IMG/VR virus record: IMGVR_UViG_3300030117_005808
Location: 42,524-106,523 of that record
Source: a virus
Reading direction: 5' to 3' (one strand)
Length of the DNA: 64,000 bases
This document shows positions 44,144 through 52,632 of the stretch, piece after piece. Below the pieces are notes generated by a model. That model did not search any database. It was not told the origin of the DNA and worked only from the letters and a program-made list of their open reading frames with translations. How positions within the stretch are numbered: position 1 is the first letter of the stretch; every line of letters begins with the position of its first letter. Made by a program: the position numbers and the translations under genes.

Positions 44144-45460
44144 ATGGCAGTGCCTACACTAACGCCTGTTAGTACAACAAGCAAAGTAATATTAACTTCT
44201 ACAGGTAGCACGACTACCGTAGGCAATGGTGCAGGCTCAACCACTCATTATCCTTTTGGCATGTATGTCACAACAACATCTGCCTTATATGATACAAACT
44301 TTATTTCAGGAGCAGCCGATCAAGTCGCGTATACATACAAGAAGCTTGGCGGTGATGTGCTTGATATTGAACTAACAGTTGGGAATGTGTATGCGGCATA
44401 TGAAGAGTCAGTGCTAGAGTACACTTATCATGTTAATAAACATCAGGCAAAAAATGTTCTTGGTAGCTTGTTAGGCTTTGCAACTGGCACATTTGATCAT
44501 GATGGTCAGATGACTGGAGGCGATGCATCCGGATCTGCTGTTAACCTTGCGTTTCCAAAATTTAAAGTGGAATATGCTCGTAAGGTTGGCGAGGGCTTCG
44601 CGGAAGAGGCAGGCATTGGTGGTGATAATACTTTTTACTCGGCATCATTTGCATTAACTGCCGGCGTGCAAGACTATGATTTACAGGCTATTATATCAAA
44701 GTCTGCCGCTGATAATTACGATCAAGCCGAAGCCGGCGGTCCAGTGCCATACGCTGACCTAGTTGGTAACAGAAAAGTAAAGATACAACGAGTATTTTAC
44801 AAAACACCGGGCGCAATGTGGAGATTTTACGGCTACTATGGTGGGTTAAATGTTGTTGGTAACTTAAATTACTATGGCCAATACTCTGATGATACTACTT
44901 TTGAGATTGTCCCCGTATGGCAGAATAAACTTCAATCTATGGCCTATGAAGACCACTTATTTACCAGATTGTCTCACTATTCATATGAATTGTTTAATAA
45001 TAAATTAAGAATTTTTCCTATTCCTCACGGCTTTGTTCCATTCATGCATGTCCAATTTACCATTGATAGCCAGCCATGGACCGAAGACGCTGACAGGAAG
45101 AATGGTACAGATGGTATTAACAACATGAGTACGTTGCCATTCGATAACATACCGTATGAGAATATTAACGCTATCGGCAAGCATTGGATCCGCCGCTATG
45201 CTCTTTCGCTCTGCAAAGAGATGTTAGGTCAAATTCGTGGCAAGTTCGGTGGCGGTATCCCGATCCCCGGTGATAATGTTACACTTAACTCAGGTGATTT
45301 GCTTTCGCAAGCAAAAGAAGAACAAGACTATCTCAAGGAAGAATTAAAAACTATTCTGGATGAAATGACGTACAAAGCACTTGCACAACAAGACGCTGAA
45401 AAGATCGAAGCTATAGATAAGGTGAATGGTGGTATTCCATTAATGATTTATCAGGGGTAA
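44144..45460 (+). CDS. gp13: Neck protein, gp13-like
   Basis: A 438-residue protein placed after the capsid gene and before tail-completion genes. Its C-terminal third resembles gp13 neck proteins: WIRRYALSLCKEMLGQIRGK (about 346-365), then a Pro-Ile-Pro-Gly-Asp loop, LNSGDLLSQAKEEQ and a closing helix. The N-terminal part is longer than in T4 gp13 (309). gp13 and gp14 close the filled head and form the tail docking site. Tyr-rich segments around residues 225-275 are probably the beta core. Confidence 0.65.
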   Translation: MAVPTLTPVSTTSKVILTSTGSTTTVGNGAGSTTHYPFGMYVTTTSALYDTNFISGAADQVAYTYKKLGGDVLDIELTVGNVYAAYEESVLEYTYHVNKHQAKNVLGSLLGFATGTFDHDGQMTGGDASGSAVNLAFPKFKVEYARKVGEGFAEEAGIGGDNTFYSASFALTAGVQDYDLQAIISKSAADNYDQAEAGGPVPYADLVGNRKVKIQRVFYKTPGAMWRFYGYYGGLNVVGNLNYYGQYSDDTTFEIVPVWQNKLQSMAYEDHLFTRLSHYSYELFNNKLRIFPIPHGFVPFMHVQFTIDSQPWTEDADRKNGTDGINNMSTLPFDNIPYENINAIGKHWIRRYALSLCKEMLGQIRGKFGGGIPIPGDNVTLNSGDLLSQAKEEQDYLKEELKTILDEMTYKALAQQDAEKIEAIDKVNGGIPLMIYQG

Positions 45461-45464
45461 GTAA

Positions 45465-45959
45465 ATGTCAAATGAAAACAAATGGTCACAGCCTGATGCT
45501 CCACCCCCTCCCTTGTTCACAGGTAAAAAAGAAAGAGATCTTGTAAAACAAGTCAATGATGAGCTTATTGAGCGCGTCATAGGCCAAACCATCGCCTATT
45601 ATCCAATAGACACACAAACAACAAACTTTCATTCTCTTTATGGAGAAGCTATCCACAAGAACTTTTTGCCTCCAATCAGAGTTCAGGCCCTAGTCGAGTT
45701 TGAGGGGATAAATACAAAGTTTGAAAACAGTATTGGCTTAGACAAAGAAACTAATATTACAGTTCATTTTCATAAACGTCGCCTAACCGAAGATCAAGAC
45801 CTTTTTGTGCGAGAAGGTGACTTTGTAGCATACGGAAAGTTTTTCTACGAGATAGTTAGTTTATCGGAACCAAGACCACTCTATGGTCAAGTAGATCATC
45901 TTTTAGAGATTTCTGCTAAATGTATCCGAGCACGGGAGGATTTATTCGATGCCAGCTAA
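45465..45959 (+). CDS. Neck/head-completion protein, probably gp14-like
   Basis: A 164-residue protein, shorter than T4 gp14 (256). The pattern LFVREGDFVAYGKFFYEIVSL followed by PLYGQVDHLLEI (residues about 115-150) is typical of neck or head-tail connector proteins of this phage group. Position between gp13-like and gp15-like genes supports the gp14 role, but the match is weaker than for its neighbours. It overlaps the next gene by 11 nt. Confidence 0.52.
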   Translation: MSNENKWSQPDAPPPPLFTGKKERDLVKQVNDELIERVIGQTIAYYPIDTQTTNFHSLYGEAIHKNFLPPIRVQALVEFEGINTKFENSIGLDKETNITVHFHKRRLTEDQDLFVREGDFVAYGKFFYEIVSLSEPRPLYGQVDHLLEISAKCIRAREDLFDAS

Positions 45960-46884
45960 AAAGCCCGACTACTCGTTCACAGACTTGCCAGATCACGGTG
46001 ATGTATTGAAAGATTTAACTTTCATGCCCTCTACTGCTGAAAACATTGATCAGGCCATATTTAAATTTATCAATGAAGAGCTTGATTTATTTACAACCAC
46101 AAATAAAGGCAGAAAAAAGGTTCCTATTATTTGGGTTTCTGCCGAACGTGCTCATCAAATAAAAAACAATCGAGACCTAAGAGACAATAATGGTGTGTTA
46201 AAGCTACCACTTATTACAATTGAAAGAACGGGCCTAACAAAAGACCCAGCCTTCAAAGGCACTTGGCAAGCGCATATGCCAGACTTCGGAAAAACATATC
46301 ACAAAGTTAGAAGAGTTAATGTCCCGGCAGCAAGAAAAATAAACCATGAGAAGACATCAAACTTTGCGAATGCTTTTTCGGGCAGAAGATCAGGGGTTAA
46401 TAACAATGTTGGCATTGGCCAACAAAACTTTCCAGCCCAACCTAATAGGAAAAATCCAACTGTGCTAGAAACAATATACTTGCCAATACCAATCTGGGTT
46501 AACGCAACATATTCCCTAAAGCTAAGAACTCAATACATACAACAAATGAACGATTTAACACAGCCTTTTTATACTTTTACAGGACAGATGAATTCGTTTT
46601 TTGCGACTAACGAAGGTCACAGATATGAAGGGTTTGTTGAGGGCGACTTTGGTAAGACAAATAATATTGCTGATATGGGGGAAGAAGAAAGAACTTATGT
46701 AACAGACGTTACCTTAAAAGTTCTTGGCTATCTTATGGGCGAGGGTTCCAACGATAAGAAGCCTAAAATTACCGTGACTCAAAACTTTGTAGACGTAAAA
46801 ATACCAAGGGAAAGAGTTATTGTTGGAGACATTAATGAGTTCTTAAGAGAGGACGAGGAAGGAAAAGGTTTTTATAGAGAGTAA
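45949..46884 (+). CDS. gp15: Tail completion and sheath stabiliser, gp15-like
   Basis: A 311-residue protein matching gp15, the hexamer that caps the finished tail and joins it to the neck. Shared features: KVPIIWVSAERAHQI (about 57-71), LPLITIERTG, LPIPIWVNATYSLKLRTQY (about 178-196), and GFVEGDFGKTNNIADMGEEE followed by VTLKVLGYLMG. T4 gp15 has 272 residues. The neighbours (gp14-like upstream, sheath downstream) agree. Confidence 0.72.
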   Translation: MPAKKPDYSFTDLPDHGDVLKDLTFMPSTAENIDQAIFKFINEELDLFTTTNKGRKKVPIIWVSAERAHQIKNNRDLRDNNGVLKLPLITIERTGLTKDPAFKGTWQAHMPDFGKTYHKVRRVNVPAARKINHEKTSNFANAFSGRRSGVNNNVGIGQQNFPAQPNRKNPTVLETIYLPIPIWVNATYSLKLRTQYIQQMNDLTQPFYTFTGQMNSFFATNEGHRYEGFVEGDFGKTNNIADMGEEERTYVTDVTLKVLGYLMGEGSNDKKPKITVTQNFVDVKIPRERVIVGDINEFLREDEEGKGFYRE

Positions 46885-46905
46885 GGGTCTTTGCTTCTAT
46901 ACAAT

Positions 46906-46913
46906 ACTATTTA
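46906..46913 (+). promoter_or_regulatory. Candidate late-promoter motif before the sheath gene
   Basis: ACTATTTA within TACTATTTATA, 51 nt before the gp18 ATG. The upstream sequence GGTCTTTGCTTCT is shared with the copy at 52604. Confidence 0.45.
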
Positions 46914-46964
46914 TAAAGTGAAAGGAACCATATCGAGACTATTTGGTTTTAAGGAGACATAGTA

Positions 46965-49946
46965 ATGCCATCAGACGCTAGAAAATTTAGATTCGTATCC
47001 CCCGGTATTTTCATTAATGAAATCGACCAGTCGCAGATCCCTGCACTCCCTGAAGCTGTAGGGCCTGTGATTATTGGCCGCGCAGAAAAAGGCCCCGGAA
47101 TGACCCCAACAAAGGTCGGCTCATTTTCTGAATTTGTTGAAAGATTTGGAAACCCACTCTCTGGTATAGGCACGGACGGTGATGTCTGGCGCTTAGGTAA
47201 TGGTTACGCTGCTCCGTCATACGGTGCATACGCCGCACAAGCTTATCTCCGCGCTGGTGTTGGTCCTGTTACTTTTGTTCGTCTTATGGGCACGCAGTCT
47301 CCTGATGCTACCACTGCCGGCAAAGCAGGCTGGACCACAACTGCTACTAGTCCCACTAGTCTTGCATCCACCAACGGCGGCGCATATGGTCTCTTCTTGT
47401 TCGAGTCTGCTTCAGCAGGCGGTACAACGACTGCACCGGGCACACTTGCCGCTGTTTGGTATTTGAATAGTGGCGCGATTGTCCTTTCTGGAAACGTTGC
47501 TGGCTCTACAGCGACAACTGGCGCAGCAGCAGTGGCAGTCAAAGCGGATTCCACTGGCAACTTCAAAGCGCAGATTTATAGCACTGCCGGCGTCCCACTT
47601 ACGGGCGCAGGAAAACTAGAGGACATTACCTTTAACCTTACTGAGGGTAGTCGCCACTTTATCCGTAATGTGTTCAATACGAATCCCGAGAACGCCGGCG
47701 CAATGGCAGATACAACCACTTCCAAAAACTATTGGCTTGGACAAACGTTTGAAAGCTATGTTGCACGCGCTGGAACGGCTGGTGCATCCTTAGCAGGAGA
47801 CGCTGCTTCGTTTGGCGCAATTCTTGCGATCGCGAACAGTTCAGACGACAACGGCCCACATGAGCAAAGAATCCCTTACCGTGATGCACACTCTGGTTGG
47901 TTCTTTGCACAGTCTCTCAACGCCGACACCGCTTCATATACTCATGAAAATCAACAAAAACTTTTTAAGTTTGTTGGCATCAATGGTCACGGCGCATGGC
48001 TGCATAGAAACATTAAAATCTCTATCAATAACATCAAAGCACCAAGCAATGACAACGTGAAATATGGAACGTTCGATGTTGAAATTCGTAAAGCACAAGA
48101 CACCGACCTTGGTCCAGTAATTCTTGAAAGATTCTCTAACTGTAACTTGGACCCAAGAAGCGCCAACTTTATTGCTCGCAAGATTGGTGACATCTCCGTT
48201 GAGTTTGACAATGATGAAAAGAGATATAGAGAGTTTGGGGATTATGCCAACAATTCTGAATACGTTCGCGTCGTTCTACATGAGAATGTTGGTGTTATCG
48301 ATCCAAAGTTCTTGCCATTTGGTGTCTTTGGGCCGCCAAAGTATCCGGGCTGGACTTCTACTGCTGCTACCGCACCGACCAACGGTAATGCAAGCACCAA
48401 CGCATTTGCTCTTGGCTCTAATGAGATCCCATTCTCTGCTTGCACAACTGCGAACTTCTTAACTGGTGGCGCAGATTCTGTTCTTGGTGCTTATGGTACT
48501 GCTGATATTACATATCCTAATGTCCTGACCCGCTTAAGTTGCTCTAATGGTGGCGACGGCGCTAGCCCAACCACTAATGCCTATTTTGGGCTGCAAACTA
48601 CTAAGGCTAGAACTAGCACAGTGTTTGATAACGGGTATGTTGATTATCTTCGTCCTCTCGGAGCGGACGTTGTGAGTGACGCAGCTTGGGTAGATACTTT
48701 TGGAATCAGTGGCTACACTAGTCCGCTTATCCCACAGTTTAAGTTTACCCTTGATGAAGTGTTTGTTACTTACGATACAAGCACCTACTCCTCAACGACC
48801 CCAACTCTCGGTATTCAAGACGCTGCATATATCTCTGGATCTTTTGCAAACGGCACCTCGTTTACCGCAACCAGTTCTGTTGGTGGTACAGCAAACTTTG
48901 AGAATATTCTTAATGCCAAGGTTAATCGTTTCACATCGCCTCTCTTCGGCGGCTTTGATGGTGTTGATATCACAGAGCGTGATCCGTTCCGCAATACTCT
49001 TATTGATGGCACCTCACCTACGGAAGAGACTAACTATGTGTTCTTCTCGCTCCGCAGAGCCATTAACACTATTGCAGATGCAGAGGTCGTTGAGATGAAT
49101 CTTGCTTCTCTCCCCGGTATTTGGCACGAAGAAACCACCAAGTATCTTATCGATACTTGTGAAGCTCGCGGAGATGCATTGGCCGTCATCGACCTTAAGG
49201 GTGGCTTTACCCCAAGGCACGAAAGCACTGATTCCAAGTCTACTAGAAAGGGATCGTTAGGTAATGTCCTAACCAACATTAAGGCTCGTAATCTTAACTC
49301 CTCCTATGGCGCGGCTTACTACCCATGGGTGAAGGTCAGAGACGATCAAAGTGGCACCATTGTTAATATGCCTCCTTCGGTTGTTGCCCTTGGTGTTCTT
49401 GCCAACACAGAGAGAGCAGCAGATGTCTGGTTCGCGCCAGCAGGTTTCCGTAGAGGTGGCCTGTCACTTGGAGCGGCTGGTCTAACTGTTAGCGGCGTTG
49501 AAACCAAATTAACTTCGCGCAATAGAGATGATCTCTACGAGGTCAATGTTAACCCGATTGCTTCTTTCCCCGCAGAGGGCATCGTGGTCTTCGGACAGAA
49601 GACATTGCAAGCCACTCAGTCGGCACTTGACCGTATCAACGTGCGTCGTCTGTTGATCTTCCTCAAGAGAGGAATCTCCAGAATCTCCAGCACCACGCTG
49701 TTCCAGCCAAACGTGCAAGCTACTTGGAATAACTTCAAGTCTAGAGCAGATCAGTTCTTGGGCGATGTCCAAACTAGATTCGGTCTCGATGACTTCCGGG
49801 TTGTTCTTGACGAAACCACCACTACTCCTGACTTAGTTGATCGTAACATCTTGTATGCTAAGATTTTTGTCAAGCCCACAAGAGCCATTGAGTTCATTGC
49901 TATTGACTTCATTATTACAAGGTCAGGTGCGTCTTTCGACGACTAA
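46965..49946 (+). CDS. gp18: Tail sheath protein, gp18-like
   Basis: A 993-residue contractile sheath protein (T4 gp18 is 659). The N-terminus has VSPGIFINEIDQSQIP and then PVIIGRAEKGPGMTP, typical of the family. The conserved C-terminal core has LDRINVRRLLIFLKRGISR, LFQPNVQATWNNFK and a final RAIEFIAIDFIITRSG. The extra 330 residues fall in the middle (about 95-300 and 440-620), which are Ser/Thr/Ala-rich and probably form surface domains on the outside of the tail. SD is AAGGAGACATAGTA. Confidence 0.93.
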   Translation: MPSDARKFRFVSPGIFINEIDQSQIPALPEAVGPVIIGRAEKGPGMTPTKVGSFSEFVERFGNPLSGIGTDGDVWRLGNGYAAPSYGAYAAQAYLRAGVGPVTFVRLMGTQSPDATTAGKAGWTTTATSPTSLASTNGGAYGLFLFESASAGGTTTAPGTLAAVWYLNSGAIVLSGNVAGSTATTGAAAVAVKADSTGNFKAQIYSTAGVPLTGAGKLEDITFNLTEGSRHFIRNVFNTNPENAGAMADTTTSKNYWLGQTFESYVARAGTAGASLAGDAASFGAILAIANSSDDNGPHEQRIPYRDAHSGWFFAQSLNADTASYTHENQQKLFKFVGINGHGAWLHRNIKISINNIKAPSNDNVKYGTFDVEIRKAQDTDLGPVILERFSNCNLDPRSANFIARKIGDISVEFDNDEKRYREFGDYANNSEYVRVVLHENVGVIDPKFLPFGVFGPPKYPGWTSTAATAPTNGNASTNAFALGSNEIPFSACTTANFLTGGADSVLGAYGTADITYPNVLTRLSCSNGGDGASPTTNAYFGLQTTKARTSTVFDNGYVDYLRPLGADVVSDAAWVDTFGISGYTSPLIPQFKFTLDEVFVTYDTSTYSSTTPTLGIQDAAYISGSFANGTSFTATSSVGGTANFENILNAKVNRFTSPLFGGFDGVDITERDPFRNTLIDGTSPTEETNYVFFSLRRAINTIADAEVVEMNLASLPGIWHEETTKYLIDTCEARGDALAVIDLKGGFTPRHESTDSKSTRKGSLGNVLTNIKARNLNSSYGAAYYPWVKVRDDQSGTIVNMPPSVVALGVLANTERAADVWFAPAGFRRGGLSLGAAGLTVSGVETKLTSRNRDDLYEVNVNPIASFPAEGIVVFGQKTLQATQSALDRINVRRLLIFLKRGISRISSTTLFQPNVQATWNNFKSRADQFLGDVQTRFGLDDFRVVLDETTTTPDLVDRNILYAKIFVKPTRAIEFIAIDFIITRSGASFDD

Positions 49947-49959
49947 AAAACATTTGAGT

Positions 49960-49967
49960 ACTATTTA
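49960..49967 (+). promoter_or_regulatory. Candidate late-promoter motif before the tube gene
   Basis: ACTATTTA within TACTATTTAAAA, 24 nt before the gp19 ATG, in the 45-nt gap after the sheath gene. Confidence 0.45.
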
Positions 49968-49991
49968 AAATAGATAGGGAGACACTACAAC

Positions 49992-50561
49992 ATGGCAAAT
50001 AACTTCTGGACAAATGTCCCGGCTCAAGATCCAAAGAGAGGCTTTCGCTTCCGGGTTTTAATTCCCGGTATTGATTCTAACTTTCTTTGGTACGCTAAGA
50101 CTGCCACGAAGCCACAGATTTCTTTTGGCGAAGCATCACACTCTTACTTGAACCACACCTACTATTGGCCCGGCCGAGCAGAGTGGAATGAGGTGGATGT
50201 TACCCTTGTTGATCCTGTCGAGCCAAATCTCGCCGGAAACATGTCAGCCCTGATCGTTGCTGCTGGTTATGAGATTCCCTCTGATTCCAATCAGTTTAGT
50301 ACAATGTCGAAAGCTAGAGCCTCACAGCCGCTTGGAGTTGTTACAATCGAACAAATTGATGAGAGTGGAAACACTTTAGAGAAGTGGAACCTGAATAATG
50401 CTTGGGTGAAAGAACTCACTTGGGGAGAGCTTGATTACTCTAGTGATGATCTTACCGAGTGTACTATTAAGTTCCGATATGATTGGGCATCCCTTACTTC
50501 CGCAGCCGATGGTCCACAAAACATCAGTGGCCCCTTCTTCGCAGGACCTACAACCAGTTAA
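49992..50561 (+). CDS. gp19: Tail tube protein, gp19-like
   Basis: A 189-residue tube protein (T4 gp19 is 163). Family features are RGFRFRVLIPG near the start, FLWYAKTATKPQISFGE, VDVTLVDPVEPN, VTIEQIDESGNTLEKWNL and LDYSSDDLTECTIKFRYDW. It forms the hollow inner tube of the contractile tail, inside the sheath encoded just upstream. The next gene encodes a longer relative. Confidence 0.93.
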   Translation: MANNFWTNVPAQDPKRGFRFRVLIPGIDSNFLWYAKTATKPQISFGEASHSYLNHTYYWPGRAEWNEVDVTLVDPVEPNLAGNMSALIVAAGYEIPSDSNQFSTMSKARASQPLGVVTIEQIDESGNTLEKWNLNNAWVKELTWGELDYSSDDLTECTIKFRYDWASLTSAADGPQNISGPFFAGPTTS

Positions 50562-50574
50562 TAGAGGTGATTAA

Positions 50575-51519
50575 ATGGCTAGTGGTACAGATGGCAAGCC
50601 CGGTGAGAGGTTCGTTATACCCAGCCAAAGATTTCTGGAAACGGTCAATCGTATTGAAGGCGGGGGAACTTTTGACGCCTCTTCCATTCCAGACGCTGAT
50701 TTTGAACAAGCTTTTGGTTTACCTAGTGATGAAGAACTTGTAGCTGACGCACTACTTAGTTCGGCTAAAGCCACTACGAAAGCTAAGGATAAGGCACATT
50801 TTTGGACAACGCCATCGGTATTTTTGGACTTTGATCCTAAATCACAGTTTCGTTGGAGAGTCCGCATACCGGGCCTGAATTTAAAAGATACCTCTGCTAG
50901 CCCCGACGAGGTTGATGTTGTACGCCGCTCTATACTTGCTGATGCAAGTGGTGATACAGTATGGTATGCGAAAACAATTGATAAACCAACTTATGCTGTG
51001 AAAAACATGGTTGACGGTAGATACCCTGTAGATGGTGTGTTGGCAACACCAAAGATAACCGCTACATCGCCAGAACTTAAGCCAGTAACAATGACATTGG
51101 TTGACCCTGTAAGTCCCGGCTCAACAAGAGCACTTGCTAGATATTTGCGTAACGCAGGGTTCCAAGAGAAAGCAAAACCTGACAACGCTACGCGAGCCTA
51201 TCTAGGGACCAACTATCCATCGGCTTTACCCGGAGGCCCAGAACCTACACACGGAGAGATGTATATAGAACAGCTAGATGCGAGAGGCGTTATTCTTGAA
51301 CGCTGGACACTTATCGATCCTTATCCGATTGAAGTGAACTTTGGAAAGCTTGATTACTCTAGTGATAATCTAGTAGAAATCTCCGTTACTTGGGGATACA
51401 GAACATTTAAGGTATTTTTCCCAGCTATTGGGGATGAGCCAGAAATGGAATACTTTGCAGAAATACCAGCCGCCAATAGTTTGGGTGGTGGCGCCGCCGG
51501 CGGATTACCCGGCACATAA
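50575..51519 (+). CDS. Tube-like protein, possible tail-tube/baseplate initiator (gp54/gp48 type)
   Basis: A 314-residue paralogue of the tube protein. Matching blocks: FRWRVRIPGLNLK, TVWYAKTIDKPTY, VTMTLVDPVSPGSTRAL, YIEQLDARGVILERWTL and LDYSSDNLVEISVTWGYR. It has an extra N-terminal domain of about 80 residues and a Gly/Ala-rich tail. T4 caps its baseplate with gp48 and gp54, which share the tube fold and start tube growth, so the most likely role is the tube initiator; which of the two it replaces is not decidable here. Confidence 0.62.
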   Translation: MASGTDGKPGERFVIPSQRFLETVNRIEGGGTFDASSIPDADFEQAFGLPSDEELVADALLSSAKATTKAKDKAHFWTTPSVFLDFDPKSQFRWRVRIPGLNLKDTSASPDEVDVVRRSILADASGDTVWYAKTIDKPTYAVKNMVDGRYPVDGVLATPKITATSPELKPVTMTLVDPVSPGSTRALARYLRNAGFQEKAKPDNATRAYLGTNYPSALPGGPEPTHGEMYIEQLDARGVILERWTLIDPYPIEVNFGKLDYSSDNLVEISVTWGYRTFKVFFPAIGDEPEMEYFAEIPAANSLGGGAAGGLPGT

Positions 51520-51540
51520 TAATTTTAACCTAGAGAGGTA

Positions 51541-52386
51541 ATGATGAGAGACAATAATAAGCGGCTATCAGCCGGTGCAGATCCAGCACCTGCCGTAGCT
51601 GATGATGCAAAGCCGTCCTTGGACTTTGCTACACCAACAGAGTTGGTGGACTTGCCATCAAAAGGCAAGTTTTATTCTGAAGGGCATCCCCTTTATAATC
51701 AAGAAACAATCGAAATCAAGTATATGACAGCCAGAGATGAAGATATTCTAACATCTCCTTCGTTATTGAAGAAAGGTGTTGCCATTGATAGATTCCTACA
51801 AAATGTTATTCGTAATCAACGGATTAACGTCAATTCGTTGCTATCTGGTGATAAAAATGCTATTCTTGTTGCATCGCGCATCAATGGTTTCGGAGCAGAC
51901 TATACAACTAAGGTAACATGTCCGAACTGCATGGCTGTAAACGAACATACTTTTGATTTGGATGCTGTTGAACAATATTCTGGAGATGTACACGATGGGT
52001 ACGATATTGTTGCAACCGATCGTGGAACCTTTCTTGTTAAACTTCCAAGAACCGAACTTGAAGTTGAAGTGAGGCTGCTAACCAGTAAAGATGAAAATGA
52101 ACTCGCTGCAAAAATGCAAGCAAACAAAAAACGTTCTAATGTGGTAGAAACGAACCTAACAGATCAGCTTAAAAAAGTGATTGTATCTATTAATGGTGTT
52201 GATGATATGCAATCAATCCATAAGGTTGTTAACAATTTACCGGCTTATGATTCTCGATATCTGCGTGGTGCCTTTGTAAGGATCACGCCCGGTTTGGACA
52301 TGACACAAGATTTTACTTGTGATTCCTGTGGTTTCGAGAAGGAGGTAGATATACCGTTAACGGTTGACTTTTTTTGGTCTAAATAA
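51541..52386 (+). CDS. Baseplate hub assembly protein, gp26-like, with zinc ribbon
   Basis: A 281-residue protein of the T4 gp26/baseplate type. It has DLPSKGKFYSEGHPLY near residues 39-54, YMTARDEDILTSPSLLKKG, and two cysteine pairs, CPNC (about 130) and CDSC (about 262), which can bind one zinc. T4 gp26 is needed for assembly of the central baseplate hub. The last codons GAC TTT TTT TGG TCT AAA TAA contain a run of seven T where a +1 shift would lead into the 70-residue frame that follows. Confidence 0.65.
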   Translation: MMRDNNKRLSAGADPAPAVADDAKPSLDFATPTELVDLPSKGKFYSEGHPLYNQETIEIKYMTARDEDILTSPSLLKKGVAIDRFLQNVIRNQRINVNSLLSGDKNAILVASRINGFGADYTTKVTCPNCMAVNEHTFDLDAVEQYSGDVHDGYDIVATDRGTFLVKLPRTELEVEVRLLTSKDENELAAKMQANKKRSNVVETNLTDQLKKVIVSINGVDDMQSIHKVVNNLPAYDSRYLRGAFVRITPGLDMTQDFTCDSCGFEKEVDIPLTVDFFWSK

Positions 52387-52576
52387 CGAGTATATCGCTT
52401 CGGTATATGAAGAGTTATTTCTTTTAAAATATCATGGCAACTGGTCATTTATGGAGGCATATAATCTTCCGATTACTATTCGTAGATGGTTCCTTAAACG
52501 CCTCAGCGACCAGATAGAAAAAGAAAACAAACAAGTCGAAGAGGCTCAAAACAAATCTAAGTCCGGAAGGCGTTAA
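52364..52576 (+). CDS. Small tail-assembly protein or frameshift extension of the gp26-like protein
   Basis: A 70-codon frame overlapping the previous gene by 23 nt. It codes for a helical, aromatic sequence (YIASVYEELFLLKYHGNWSF, then PITIRRWFLKRL), a pattern I associate with small proteins next to gp26 in marine T4-like phages. Upstream it is closed by a TAA at 52358, and the only start codon near its beginning is TTG at 52364, with the nearest SD-like GGAGG 18 nt away. It is either made by re-initiation or as a +1 frameshift fusion to the gp26-like protein. Confidence 0.6.
   Translation: MTFFGLNNEYIASVYEELFLLKYHGNWSFMEAYNLPITIRRWFLKRLSDQIEKENKQVEEAQNKSKSGRR
52369..52375 (+). other. Possible frameshift site (T7 run)
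   Basis: TTTTTTT in the zero frame as TTT TTT TGG, four codons before the gp26-like stop. tRNA-Phe can re-pair one base downstream and continue GGT CTA AAT AAC into the 70-codon frame. The position upstream of the tape-measure gene is where many phages use frameshifted tail chaperones. Confidence 0.4.
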
Positions 52577-52593
52577 TGTCTTCCGGTCTTTTT
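52563..52593 (+). terminator. Intrinsic terminator after the tube-hub gene group
   Basis: Seven-base stem CCGGAAG (52563-52569) / CTTCCGG (52580-52586) with a 10-nt loop containing the stop codon of the 70-codon frame, followed by TCTTTTT. Confidence 0.7.
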
Positions 52594-52603
52594 GCTTCTC
52601 GAA

Positions 52604-52611
52604 ACTATTTA
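52604..52611 (+). promoter_or_regulatory. Candidate late-promoter motif after the 52563 terminator
   Basis: ACTATTTA within AACTATTTACAT, 21 nt before the ATG at 52633, directly after a terminator, which makes a promoter here likely. Preceded by GGTCTTTTTGCTTCT, similar to the sheath-gene copy. Confidence 0.52.
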
Positions 52612-52632
52612 CATACAGGGAGAATATAGGCT

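Noticed and set aside
43909-44172. An 87-codon + strand frame over the H1-like peptide
   Set aside because: Its start lies within the terminator tail, it has no SD, and it overlaps the gp13-like gene. The frame beginning at 43950 has the SD and promoter-like motif.
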